A stretch of DNA of 64,000 nucleotides, taken from positions 1-64,000 of the forward strand of contig JACKIL010000008.1 in NCBI GenBank assembly GCA_020638525.1, given 5' to 3'. Shown piece by piece: positions 42,608 to 51,493 of this stretch (position 1 is its first letter; every line of letters begins with the position of its first letter). Position numbers and translations under genes: made by a program. Origin of the DNA: Caulobacterales bacterium. GTDB lineage: Bacteria; Pseudomonadota; Alphaproteobacteria; Caulobacterales; Parvularculaceae. The notes under the pieces are model-generated. The model saw only the letters and a list, made by a program, of their open reading frames with translations. It was not told the origin of the DNA and did not search any database.

Positions 42608-44754
42608 CGCGGGCCGGGATGATAGTCCGCCGTCGCTTCGGCGAGCGCGCCTTCAAGCGTCATTGGCGGACTTTTCCATTCCTCTTCTGCAAAGAGCGGC
42701 GCCTGGTCAGCGTAATAGGCGGATTTCGCATCGAGCGTCGCAGAGCCGAACTGGTGGATCGTGCGGACTTCCGGCGAGCCTACCGGCCCCCAATCCGCAT
42801 ACAGAATATAAGTGTCGCCGCCGGCGGCGACCTGCGCGCCCTGCGCTGGCGTGCCGGACGGATAGACGGCGCGCAGCGTATCGGGCCCGCCATCGAGCGG
42901 CAGCGAGAGCTCGCCTCGCACCAGACGCACGGCGTCGCCCCACTCGGGATCGAGCCGGCCAAAACCTTCCTTGATCTCTGCAGCCGCTTGCGTCACCGCA
43001 TTCGCAAAGACGGAAATATCCGCTACTTCGTCATGCAACTGATAGCCGAGAGCGAGATGCCCGGCGCGAATCGCGAGCGCCGCCTGCCTGTCGGCGCGAT
43101 CGACGGAGCCGTTCCACGCAGCGAGAATATCGCGCGCTTCGTCGAAGGTCGCCGAAGCCGAAACCGGATCGTCGAGAAACGCCTTGATCGTCCGCCTGAG
43201 GAGTGAATCCTCCGCATAATTGTCGTCCATCTTGTATGCGACGAACTCCTCGCTCGTGATCGATTTATCGCCGCCATAGAGCGCCTGCGTCCTGAGGCCG
43301 CGATTGGTGACGCGCTCATCGACCCCGTACCAGGCCGGGAACGCGCCCGGATCCGGATTGTCGCCCTCGCCTGACGCGAGGAAAGGCGAGTGGTTCGAAT
43401 TGACGACATAACCTGACGCCGGATTGACCACCGACGGCGCCGTTCCGAACGGCATGACGCCGCTCCAGACGAGGTCTGCGCTAGACCCGTCCGCGACCTT
43501 CGACCAGTCCTGATCGGGATTCCGCTTAGGGATCGCCGCATTATAGAAATAGGCGATATTGCCGGCGTGATCGGCGTAGACCGTGTTGAAGCTCGGGATC
43601 GCCTGAAGCGCCATTGCAGCGCGCCAGCTTTCGAAGTCCGCCGCCTTGTCCATCCGGTACCATTGTTCGGCGGCCCGAATATCATGCTGGCCGCCATAGG
43701 CGATGGCGTAGGCGCCGCTCTTCGTTACGAAGACCGGTCCGTGAATGGAGCGGTAGACTTTCCTTTCCACGGGAAGCGTGAAGGGCCCGAAGAGCTTCAC
43801 TCGCAAGGTCACGGAAGATATCTCAAGCGGGCGCCAATCGCCGTCGAACTCGTACTTTGTCGGTTTCTTCTCGTCGTCGACCTTCAGCGCGTAAATATCG
43901 ACGAGATCGGGCAGGTTCACCGTATGCGCCCAGCCGAGCTTCGGCCCGGTTCCATGCAGAATGACGGGCGAGCCCGGAAAGAGGCCGCCGATCATGTCCC
44001 AGCCTTCATCGGATTTGACGCGAGCCTCATACCACGCGACGGGCCCCGTATAGGGCTGGTGCGAATTCACCATGAGGCGCGTGTGGCCGTCCGACGACCG
44101 CGAGGGCGCGACCGCCATCGCGTTCGAGCCAAGTTCCGCACCCGGAGCGATTTTGAGGAAGGCCGTGCGCACCTGATCGAGCGATGCCTGCTTTTCCGGT
44201 TCCGCCTCGAAGAGCGCTTTCAGTTCATCATCAAGACCGTAAAAGAACGGCGCGCGCGTCGCGAACCCCGCAATGATGTCTTTCCCGGTGACGGGCGCGA
44301 CGCCGCGCGCGCAGCGCCTGGCGTCTTCGGCGCACCAGAAATTGACGCCCGCCGCATAGCCTTCCACGACCACACGCAGTTCCGGCGAGAGATCGCCTTC
44401 ATATCTCTCGTCGATATCTTTCCACGCGCCGAGAGCGGCGATGAGATAATCCGTGATCGCCCCGCTCTTTCCCGTCCGCCGTGCGAGTTCGCCGCGCGAG
44501 AAGAAGAGCACTTCCTCGATCGTCGGCCAGTCGTCCTCCGCATGGGCGTAGGCGAGGCCGAAGGCGACATCGGCGTCGCGCTTTCCATAGACATGCGGCA
44601 CGCCGAATCGGTCGCGCACGATGCGCGCGTCATAGGCCCTCGCGGCCTCGATCGCGGCCTTCGCGTCAAACTGGCGCGCCGGTGTCCACAGATACCAGCC
44701 CGCGATAACTACAACCGCCAAAAGCCCGATCAGTACGAGGTGCAGCTTCTTCAT
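42604..44754 (-). CDS. Penicillin-acylase-family (Ntn) amidohydrolase
   Basis: A 716-residue Ntn hydrolase with an N-terminal signal or anchor (LVLIGLLAVVVIAGWYLW). The alpha-chain segment YDARIVRDRFGVPHVYGKRDADVAFGLAYAHAEDDW is typical. Autocleavage is expected at Gly209-Ser210 (GAELGSNAMAVAPSRS), making Ser210 the nucleophile. NSHQPYTGPVAWYEARVKSDEGWDMIGGLFPG and ILHGTGPKLGWAHTVN follow. Relatives include aculeacin and acyl-homoserine-lactone acylases (PvdQ, QuiP), so an acyl-amide substrate is likely. ATG at 44754 starts the hydrophobic segment. Confidence 0.9.
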   Translation of the reverse strand: MKKLHLVLIGLLAVVVIAGWYLWTPARQFDAKAAIEAARAYDARIVRDRFGVPHVYGKRDADVAFGLAYAHAEDDWPTIEEVLFFSRGELARRTGKSGAITDYLIAALGAWKDIDERYEGDLSPELRVVVEGYAAGVNFWCAEDARRCARGVAPVTGKDIIAGFATRAPFFYGLDDELKALFEAEPEKQASLDQVRTAFLKIAPGAELGSNAMAVAPSRSSDGHTRLMVNSHQPYTGPVAWYEARVKSDEGWDMIGGLFPGSPVILHGTGPKLGWAHTVNLPDLVDIYALKVDDEKKPTKYEFDGDWRPLEISSVTLRVKLFGPFTLPVERKVYRSIHGPVFVTKSGAYAIAYGGQHDIRAAEQWYRMDKAADFESWRAAMALQAIPSFNTVYADHAGNIAYFYNAAIPKRNPDQDWSKVADGSSADLVWSGVMPFGTAPSVVNPASGYVVNSNHSPFLASGEGDNPDPGAFPAWYGVDERVTNRGLRTQALYGGDKSITSEEFVAYKMDDNYAEDSLLRRTIKAFLDDPVSASATFDEARDILAAWNGSVDRADRQAALAIRAGHLALGYQLHDEVADISVFANAVTQAAAEIKEGFGRLDPEWGDAVRLVRGELSLPLDGGPDTLRAVYPSGTPAQGAQVAAGGDTYILYADWGPVGSPEVRTIHQFGSATLDAKSAYYADQAPLFAEEEWKSPPMTLEGALAEATADYHPGPR

Positions 44755-44946
44755 GTAATCGCCTGATATTTTGTGATTTTCTTCGCCCGGCGGCCCCTCC
44801 CCGGGCGGTGGATGGGGTGAGTTTCGCGCGCGCCGCCGGGCCTGGCAAATCAATTGGGCGCCTCAGCCCTTTTGGCTCCTCGTTGTCAGACCGTCATCCA
44901 AGCGCGATAGGAGAGCGAGCTTCACGCCCAAACCGGAGAGTACCCG

Positions 44947-46491
44947 ATGCGCAAGATCGCCGCCCTCAGCCTCCTCGCCGCCGCGCCCTTCGCGCTTGCA
45001 GCCGCCGCCTTCGCTGAGCCGGCGCCGCAGGCGAACGATCCCTATTTCGCGGCGGGCCAGTCGACGCTGACGGCGCGCGCTAGCGTGAAGCCGAACAAGA
45101 AGCGCGCGAAGAACGTCATTCTCTTCGTCGGCGACGGCATGGACCCGACGACGGTTGCGGCGTCGCGAATTTTCGACGGCCAGTCGCGCGGCGAAGAAGG
45201 CGAAGAAAACCTCCTCTCCTTCGAGCGCTTCCCTTACATCGCCATGTCGAAGACTTACACGACTTCTCATCAGGTCGCCGACTCCGCCGGCACGATGGCC
45301 GCGATGATGACGGGCGTCAAAACCAAGTCCGGCGTCATCGCCGTGACGGACGCTGCCGAATATGACAACTGCAAATCGGGCATAGGCGCAAAGGCGCTCA
45401 CGGTCGGCGAGCTTTCGGAAATGGCGGGCCTTGCAACGGGCGTCGTCACCACGGCCCGCCTGACGCATGCGACGCCTGCGAACGTCTATTCGCACGCCGC
45501 GAGCCGCGAGTGGGAATCCGACGCCGATCTTTCGGAAGAAGCCAAGACGAACGGCTGCCCGGATATCGCAAGCCAGCTGATCGATTTTCCGTATGGGGAC
45601 GGTCTTGAGGTCGCAATGGGCGGCGGCCGCGCCTATTTCATGACGGCGGAAGAGCATGATCCGGAATATCCGGAACGTTCCGGCCGGCGCCGCGATGGCC
45701 GCGACCTGACGCAGGAATGGACGAAGAAATCCGCCAACGCCAGCTATGTCTGGAACAAATCCGATTTCAGCGCGATCGACCCGCAAAAGACGAGCCACCT
45801 TCTCGGTCTCTTCGAGCAGTCGCACATGCAGTATGAAGCCGACCGCGAGCATGACGCCGCGGGCGAGCCTTCGCTCGCCGAGATGACGACGAAAGCGATC
45901 GATATCCTATCGCAGAACAAGAACGGCTATTTCCTGATGGTCGAAGCGGGCCGCATCGACCACGCCAGTCACGCCGGCAACGCGGCGCGCGCGCTGCGCG
46001 ACACGCAGGCGCTGTCAGAAGCTGTCGCCGCCGCCCGCGCGCACACGAAAGACGCCGACACGCTCATCATCGTGACCGCCGACCACGGCCACACGATGAC
46101 ATTTGCAGGCTACGCGAAGAAAGGCAGCAACATTCTCGGCCTCGCAACGGCGAGCTATGAAGATGAAAATTCGGACCCTGATGGTCACGCGCTCGCGCTC
46201 GACGGCAAACCCTATACGACGCTCGGCTATGCGAATGGTCCGGGTTCGGTGTTCATCGGAAAGACGAATGACGGCGGGCGCCCGCTTGTGACCGATCAGG
46301 AAGCCGCTGACCTCAATTACCGCCAGCAATCGCTTACGCCTTTCCAGGGCGAAACGCATGGCGGGCAGGACGTGCTCATCTTCGCCGACGGCCCGAAAGC
46401 CTATCTCTTCGGCGGGGTCGTCGAGCAGAATTACATCTTCCACGTCATCAATGACGCTCTCGGTCTGACGACGCGCGCCGGACGGAAATAG
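44947..46491 (+). CDS. Alkaline phosphatase (PhoA-type)
   Basis: A 514-residue secreted metallophosphatase; signal peptide residues 1-23. Metal Asp63 is in VILFVGDGMD, and the nucleophile is Ser113 in HQVADSAGTMAAMMTG. Further metal sites are MVEAGRIDHASHAGN and IIVTADHGHTM, with a final THGGQDV. It releases phosphate from monoesters in the periplasm. No Pho box was identified upstream. It lies upstream of the sulfide oxidation gene but separated by 243 bp. Confidence 0.94.
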   Translation: MRKIAALSLLAAAPFALAAAAFAEPAPQANDPYFAAGQSTLTARASVKPNKKRAKNVILFVGDGMDPTTVAASRIFDGQSRGEEGEENLLSFERFPYIAMSKTYTTSHQVADSAGTMAAMMTGVKTKSGVIAVTDAAEYDNCKSGIGAKALTVGELSEMAGLATGVVTTARLTHATPANVYSHAASREWESDADLSEEAKTNGCPDIASQLIDFPYGDGLEVAMGGGRAYFMTAEEHDPEYPERSGRRRDGRDLTQEWTKKSANASYVWNKSDFSAIDPQKTSHLLGLFEQSHMQYEADREHDAAGEPSLAEMTTKAIDILSQNKNGYFLMVEAGRIDHASHAGNAARALRDTQALSEAVAAARAHTKDADTLIIVTADHGHTMTFAGYAKKGSNILGLATASYEDENSDPDGHALALDGKPYTTLGYANGPGSVFIGKTNDGGRPLVTDQEAADLNYRQQSLTPFQGETHGGQDVLIFADGPKAYLFGGVVEQNYIFHVINDALGLTTRAGRK

Positions 46492-46734
46492 AACCTTCCT
46501 TGCGCCGCGCTCGCGCCCGGCTTTCGGGGCTGCGACCATTTTTCCGCACGCGAAGCGAACTGCGGCGTTGGGCGATTGCGCGCCCCGCCCATATAGTCTC
46601 CATCACATCAAGTCCGGCGTCCGGGCTTGCATGCGGGTCTTCGCGCGCCGATGTTTGCTTTCAGGAATCGCGCAAGACGCCGCCATGTAAGTTCCTTCCG
46701 CGGCGCAACAGAAGAACACGCAAAGGAGGAGCGA

Positions 46735-48012
46735 ATGGCGCATATCGTCATTATCGGCGCAGGTCTCGGCGGCGTCCCCATGGCTTTGGAAATGCGCCAG
46801 AAGGCGCGGCGCGGCGACACGGTCACCGTCATTTCCGACCAGCCCTACTTCAACTTTACGCCGTCTAACCCATGGGTCGCCGTCGACTGGCGAAAACCTG
46901 AAAAGATCCGCGTCAATCTCGCGCCGGTGTTCAAACGCAAGCGTATCGAGTTCATTCACGAAGCGGCGGCGCGCATTGAGCCCGACCAGAACAAAGTGAC
47001 GCTCGCGAGCGGCGCTTCTGTCGATTACGACTACCTCATCATCGCGACGGGCCCCGAGCTCGCCTTCGACGAGATCGAAGGCCTTGGCCCCGAAAAAGGT
47101 TTCACGCAGTCCGTCTGCACGGCGGATCACTCCGTCACCGCCCGCGACAAGTGGATGGAATTCGTCAAAGACCCCGGCCCCGTCGTCGTCGGCGCGGTGC
47201 AGGGCGCTTCCTGCTTCGGGCCCGCTTACGAATTTGCGTTCATTCTCGATACGGACCTGCGCCGCCGCAAAATCCGCGACAAGGTGCCGATGACTTTCGT
47301 CACGTCAGAGCCCTATATCGGCCATCTCGGGCTCGATGGCGTCGGCGACACCAAGGGCCTTCTCGAAAGCGAAATGCGCGACCGCCACGTTAAATTCATC
47401 ACCAATGCGCGCGTCAAACAGGTGCTCGCCGACAAGATGATCGTCGAGGAAGTCGCCGAAGGCGGCGCGGTGAAGCAGACGCACGAACTGCCCTGCAAAT
47501 ATTCAATGATGCTGCCGCCCTTCCGCGGCGTCAAAGCCGTTCAGGGCATTGAAGGCCTCGTCAATCCGCGCGGTTTCGTGCTCGTCGACAAGACGCAGCA
47601 GAACAAGAAGTTCACGAACATTTTCTCGGTCGGCGTCTGCGTCGCCATTCCACCGGTCGGGACCTATCCGGTGCCGGTGGGCGTGCCAAAAACCGGCTTC
47701 ATGATCGAGTCGATGGTGCGCGCGACAGCGCATAACATTCGCGCGCTGCTCGATGGAAAACCGACCACGCACGAAGCGACCTGGAACGCCGTCTGCATCG
47801 CCGACTTCGGCGATGGCGGCGTCGCCTTTGTCGCCATGCCGCAAATCCCGCCGCGCAACGTCAACTGGGCGGCCGACGGCAAATGGGTCCACCTCGCCAA
47901 GGCCGCGTTCGAGAGCTATTTCATCGGCAAGATGAAGCGCGGCGTGAGCGAGCCTTTCTATGAGCGCATGACGCTCGACCTCCTCGGCATCACCAAGATG
48001 AAGGAAGAATAG
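46735..48012 (+). CDS. sqr: Sulfide:quinone oxidoreductase
   Basis: A 425-residue flavoprotein of the disulfide-reductase fold. FAD motif HIVIIGAGLGGVPMALEM opens the protein, and YDYLIIATGPELAFDEIEG follows. Three cysteines occur at 128 (TQSVCTAD), 160 (QGASCFGPAYE) and 354 (WNAVCIADFG), matching the three catalytic cysteines of characterised SQRs, including near-identical spacing. A C-terminal amphipathic region serves membrane attachment. It oxidises sulfide to polysulfide and reduces quinone. ATG at 46735 has an AAAGGAGG site. Directly upstream of a persulfide-sensing ArsR gene. Confidence 0.92.
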   Translation: MAHIVIIGAGLGGVPMALEMRQKARRGDTVTVISDQPYFNFTPSNPWVAVDWRKPEKIRVNLAPVFKRKRIEFIHEAAARIEPDQNKVTLASGASVDYDYLIIATGPELAFDEIEGLGPEKGFTQSVCTADHSVTARDKWMEFVKDPGPVVVGAVQGASCFGPAYEFAFILDTDLRRRKIRDKVPMTFVTSEPYIGHLGLDGVGDTKGLLESEMRDRHVKFITNARVKQVLADKMIVEEVAEGGAVKQTHELPCKYSMMLPPFRGVKAVQGIEGLVNPRGFVLVDKTQQNKKFTNIFSVGVCVAIPPVGTYPVPVGVPKTGFMIESMVRATAHNIRALLDGKPTTHEATWNAVCIADFGDGGVAFVAMPQIPPRNVNWAADGKWVHLAKAAFESYFIGKMKRGVSEPFYERMTLDLLGITKMKEE

Positions 48013-48076
48013 CGGGCTAACCCCTTGCTCCGGGCGGGAAACCCCCTTCTCGCCCGGCCTCGCCTGCGGGCCGCGC

Positions 48077-48104
48077 TTGACATCCATCTCAACACCTCTA
48101 TATT
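48077..48104 (+). promoter_or_regulatory. Sigma70-type promoter of arsR/sqrR
   Basis: TTGACA at 48077-48082 and TATATT at 48099-48104 are separated by 16 bases, a near-consensus promoter. The -10 overlaps the operator palindrome, so repressor binding would block polymerase. The start codon at 48112 lies only a few bases past the -10, so transcription may be nearly leaderless from this promoter or the true start may be ATG 48127. Confidence 0.65.
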
Positions 48105-48119
48105 CGAATATATGAATAT
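48100..48119. promoter_or_regulatory. SqrR/BigR-type operator
   Basis: ATATTC at 48100-48105 and GAATAT at 48114-48119 form an inverted repeat with an 8-base spacer. The core ATTC-N8-GAAT is the motif reported for SqrR-class repressors, to my knowledge. It overlaps the -10 and the start codon of the repressor gene, consistent with autoregulation. Confidence 0.75.
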
Positions 48120-48441
48120 AGAACTCATGCAAAAATCCGCCGCCGGCGCGGCCGAATTTCTCCGCTCTCTCGCCAACGAGAAGCGGCTGATGATCATTTG
48201 CCAGCTCGCCGGCGGGGAAAAGAGCGTCGGTGAAATCTGTGATGCGCTCGACGCGCGCCAGAGCACCGTTTCCCAGCAACTCGCGCTTCTGCGCCGCGAC
48301 GGCATCGTCAAAGCGCGCAAGGAAGCGCAAACCGTCTACTACTCTGTCGCCAATGAAAGCGCGCAGAAGGTGATCGAACTTCTTTACAATCAGTTCTGCG
48401 CCAGCGCTGCAAAACCTTCGCGGCGCGCGCGCGTGCAGTAA
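48112..48441 (+). CDS. sqrR: ArsR-family persulfide-responsive repressor (SqrR/BigR-like)
   Basis: A 109-residue winged-helix regulator. DNA-binding segment: KSVGEICDALDARQSTVSQQLALLRRDGIV. Cysteines Cys30 (MIICQLA) and Cys96 (LYNQFCAS) are 66 residues apart, the same spacing as Cys41 and Cys107 of SqrR, which form a tetrasulfide bridge on exposure to sulfide species. A third cysteine, Cys43, is not part of that pair. Metal-site residues of classical ArsR (CxC) are absent. It probably represses sulfide genes until polysulfide appears. Confidence 0.88.
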   Translation: MNIELMQKSAAGAAEFLRSLANEKRLMIICQLAGGEKSVGEICDALDARQSTVSQQLALLRRDGIVKARKEAQTVYYSVANESAQKVIELLYNQFCASAAKPSRRARVQ

Positions 48442-48505
48442 AAAATTTTGCTTCTTACATCATGGAATCCGAATATACCAATTCGCGAAACAAAGGGAGA
48501 CAACA

Positions 48506-48709
48506 ATGAACATCGACCGCGCTGTCTTCGCCTTCGCCGGCGTCATCATCATGGTCAGCCTCGCCCTCGGGGTCTGGGTGAGCCAATACTGGCTGCTGCT
48601 CACCGCCTTTGCGGGCGTCAACATGTTTCAGGCCGCTTTCACCGGCTTCTGCCCGGCGGCGATGATCTTCAAGGCGCTAGGCATCCAGAGCGGATGCGCC
48701 TTCAAGTAA
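48506..48709 (+). CDS. DUF2892 small membrane protein
   Basis: A 67-residue protein with two close transmembrane helices (about 7-25 and 30-48) and Cys49 and Cys64 near the C-terminus. It fits the DUF2892 family (the membrane part of YgaP), common beside rhodaneses, SQR and SqrR-type regulators. A good ribosome site (AAGGGAG) precedes the ATG. It may help move or hold sulfane sulfur at the membrane, which is inference. Confidence 0.88.
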   Translation: MNIDRAVFAFAGVIIMVSLALGVWVSQYWLLLTAFAGVNMFQAAFTGFCPAAMIFKALGIQSGCAFK

Positions 48710-48793
48710 GACGCTCCGCCTGCTGACGCTTTAACCCGCCCCTCCTCCGCCCGACGCGCTTCCCCCGGCGCCCGTTGCAACGGAACCCGAGCC

Positions 48794-51493
48794 ATGAATC
48801 CTATTGTCGAAGCTTCAATGAAGCGCCCCTCAGCCCTGATGTGGTTTGCGGGGCTTTTCAGCCTTGTGATGATCGCGCTTGTCGCCGCGCCGACATTGGC
48901 GCCGCGCGCCTTGCCCTTCCTCCATGCGCTGAAGATCGACACGGACCCGGAGAACATGCTCGCGGCGGAAGAACCGGTGCGCGTCTATCACAACGCGATG
49001 AAGAAGGAGTTCGGGCTCAACGATCTCGTCGTCGTCGGCGTCATCGACAATGCGCATGAGAACGGCGTCTTCAACGCGAAGACGCTTTCCGATGTTTATG
49101 CGCTCGCCGAATTCGCCAAGACCTTGCGCTGGGAGGAAGACGGCGAGACGAAAGGCGTCATCGGCGTCGACCTGATCGCGCCGTCGACCGTCGACTCGAT
49201 CGATCAGGCGGGCCTCGGTTCGGTGAGCTTTTCCTGGCTGATGCCGGCCGCGCCTGAAACGGATGATGAAGCCCTCGCCGTCCGCGAAAAGGCGCAGAAA
49301 ATCCCGACGCTGAACGACACGCTCGTTTCCGGCGACGGGAAAGCGATCGCGCTTTACGTGCCCATCACGTCGAAGGATCTCAGCTACAAGGTCGCCTCCG
49401 CGCTCAAGAAAAAGATCGCGACATTCGACGACGGCGCCACCTATCACATTACCGGCCTGCCGATCGCGCAGGACCAGTTCGGCTTTGAAATGTTCAAGCA
49501 GATGGCTATCTCGGCGCCCGCCGCGATGGCGCTCATCTTCTTCCTGATGTGGCTATTCTTCCGCCGTCTCGCGCTCATCACCTCGCCCATGATCGTCGCC
49601 ATGGTTTCCGTCATCGGCGCGATGGGCGCGCTCGTGATCACCGGCAACACTGTCCACATCATGAGTTCGATGATCCCGATCTTCGTCATGCCGATCGCGG
49701 TTCTCGACGCCGTGCATATCCTCTCGGATTTCTATGACCGTTATCCCGTCTATCGCGACAAGCGCGAGACGATGCGCCATGTGATGGACGAGCTGTGGCA
49801 GCCCATGTTCTTCACGACGCTGACGACCTGCGCGGGCTTCGCCTCGCTCGCGCTGACGCCAATCCCGCCCGTGCAGGTGTTCGGCATTTTCGTCGCCCTC
49901 GGCGTCTTCCTCGCCTGGATTTTCACGGTCACGCTTATTCCCGCTTACGTCATGCTGCTGCCGGAGAAATCCTTCGAAGGCTTCGGCCTCGCGGCGAAAC
50001 CTGATGTCGAAGCGAATGAAACGCTGATGAGCCGCATTCTCCACACGACCGGCAATATCGCGACGAAGCGCGCCGGCGTCGTCCTCGCAGTCTTCATCGT
50101 GGGCATGGGCGTCGCGCTCTATGGCGTGAGCCGCATCCAGATCAACGATAACCCGGTCAAATGGTTCTCGCCGCATCACGATATTCGCATTGCGGACGCC
50201 GCGCTCAACGAGAAATTCGCCGGCACATACATGGCCTACCTCACGCTCGAGCCTAAAGCCGATCCGGAAACGGACAGCCCGGCGCGCGCCGCCGCCGATG
50301 TCGTGATGTCTATCTGCGGCGAAGGCTTTAGCTCCGTGACAGTGGAAGCTTGCGCCGATTTCGTCACCCCCTCCGTCGCCGTCGATCTCGATCGCGCGAT
50401 TCGGAACGCAGTGAGCGCGACTGAGACGCGCGAGGCATTCCTTGCGCGCCTCAGCGACGACGCTGCGACCGCGCAAGATGCGGCGGAAGCCGACGAAGAT
50501 TATTATGCGTGGGACGATATCTCCTCAGCCATCGGCCGCGTCGTTGCGGACACTGAAACCTTCAAGCGGCCGGATGTTCTCCACTTCGTCGAAGGCCTGC
50601 AGGAATACCTCATTGAAACAGGTCTTGTCGGCAAATCGAACGCGTTGCCTGACATCGTCAAGACGGTTCACCGCGAACTCCTGCTCGGCGCGCCGGAAGA
50701 ATTTCGCATTCCCGACACGACGCCGGCGGTCGCGCAGACATTGCTCACTTTCGAGAACAGCCATCGCCCGCAGGATCTCTACAAGCTCGTTACGCCCGAC
50801 TATCGCAAGGCGAATCTCTGGATCCAGCTGAAGAGCGGCGACAACAAGGACATGAATGCGGTCGTCGCGGCGGTCGACGCCTATATGGCCTCACACGATG
50901 CGCCGGTCGCGCTTCAGCACCAATGGTTCGGGCTCACCTACATCAACACCGTCTGGCAGCACAAAATGGTGTTCGGCATGGCGAAGTCCTTTGCAGGCTC
51001 GTTCGCGGTCGTCCTGGTGCTGATGGTGTTCTTGTTCCGCTCGCCGGCATGGGGCCTTCTCTCCATGGCGCCGCTGACGGTGACGATCCTCTTCATTTAC
51101 GGGCTTATCGGCCTGATCGGCAAAGACTACGACATGCCGATCGCCGTGCTCTCCTCGCTCAGCCTCGGCCTTGCGGTCGACTATGCGATCCACTTCAACG
51201 CTCGCACGCGGGAAGCCTTCCTGCGCGCCGGAAACTGGAACGACACGGTTCAGGCCGTTTTCGGCGAGCCCGCCCGCGCGATCGCGCGCAATGTGATCGT
51301 CATCGGCGCCGGCTTCCTGCCGCTGCTGTTGGCGCCGCTCGTTCCCTATCAGACTGTCGGCGTCTTCATCTCGGCGATCCTCGTCCTCGCCGGCGTGAGC
51401 ACGCTCTTCCTCCTGCCCGCCATCATGAGCGTGATGCAGGGCGTGTTCTTCCCGCAGAAAAAACTCGCACCGCTTAAAGAAAGGAGCGCCTGA
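48794..51493 (+). CDS. MMPL-family (RND superfamily) transporter
   Basis: An 899-residue transporter. Duplicated RND architecture: a helix at about 12-36, a large periplasmic domain, then a bundle including AAMALIFFLMWLFFRRLALITSPMIVAMVSVIGAMGALVITGNTVHIMSSMIPIFVMPIAVLDAVHILSDFYDR. The second half repeats this pattern with VVLVLMVFLFRSPAWGLLSMAPLTVTILFIYGLIGLIG and SLSLGLAVDYAIHFNAR. Proteins of this length act on lipids or hydrophobic compounds. It is followed, with a TGATG overlap, by a LolA-like gene. ATG at 48794 or 48830. Confidence 0.9.
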   Translation: MNPIVEASMKRPSALMWFAGLFSLVMIALVAAPTLAPRALPFLHALKIDTDPENMLAAEEPVRVYHNAMKKEFGLNDLVVVGVIDNAHENGVFNAKTLSDVYALAEFAKTLRWEEDGETKGVIGVDLIAPSTVDSIDQAGLGSVSFSWLMPAAPETDDEALAVREKAQKIPTLNDTLVSGDGKAIALYVPITSKDLSYKVASALKKKIATFDDGATYHITGLPIAQDQFGFEMFKQMAISAPAAMALIFFLMWLFFRRLALITSPMIVAMVSVIGAMGALVITGNTVHIMSSMIPIFVMPIAVLDAVHILSDFYDRYPVYRDKRETMRHVMDELWQPMFFTTLTTCAGFASLALTPIPPVQVFGIFVALGVFLAWIFTVTLIPAYVMLLPEKSFEGFGLAAKPDVEANETLMSRILHTTGNIATKRAGVVLAVFIVGMGVALYGVSRIQINDNPVKWFSPHHDIRIADAALNEKFAGTYMAYLTLEPKADPETDSPARAAADVVMSICGEGFSSVTVEACADFVTPSVAVDLDRAIRNAVSATETREAFLARLSDDAATAQDAAEADEDYYAWDDISSAIGRVVADTETFKRPDVLHFVEGLQEYLIETGLVGKSNALPDIVKTVHRELLLGAPEEFRIPDTTPAVAQTLLTFENSHRPQDLYKLVTPDYRKANLWIQLKSGDNKDMNAVVAAVDAYMASHDAPVALQHQWFGLTYINTVWQHKMVFGMAKSFAGSFAVVLVLMVFLFRSPAWGLLSMAPLTVTILFIYGLIGLIGKDYDMPIAVLSSLSLGLAVDYAIHFNARTREAFLRAGNWNDTVQAVFGEPARAIARNVIVIGAGFLPLLLAPLVPYQTVGVFISAILVLAGVSTLFLLPAIMSVMQGVFFPQKKLAPLKERSA

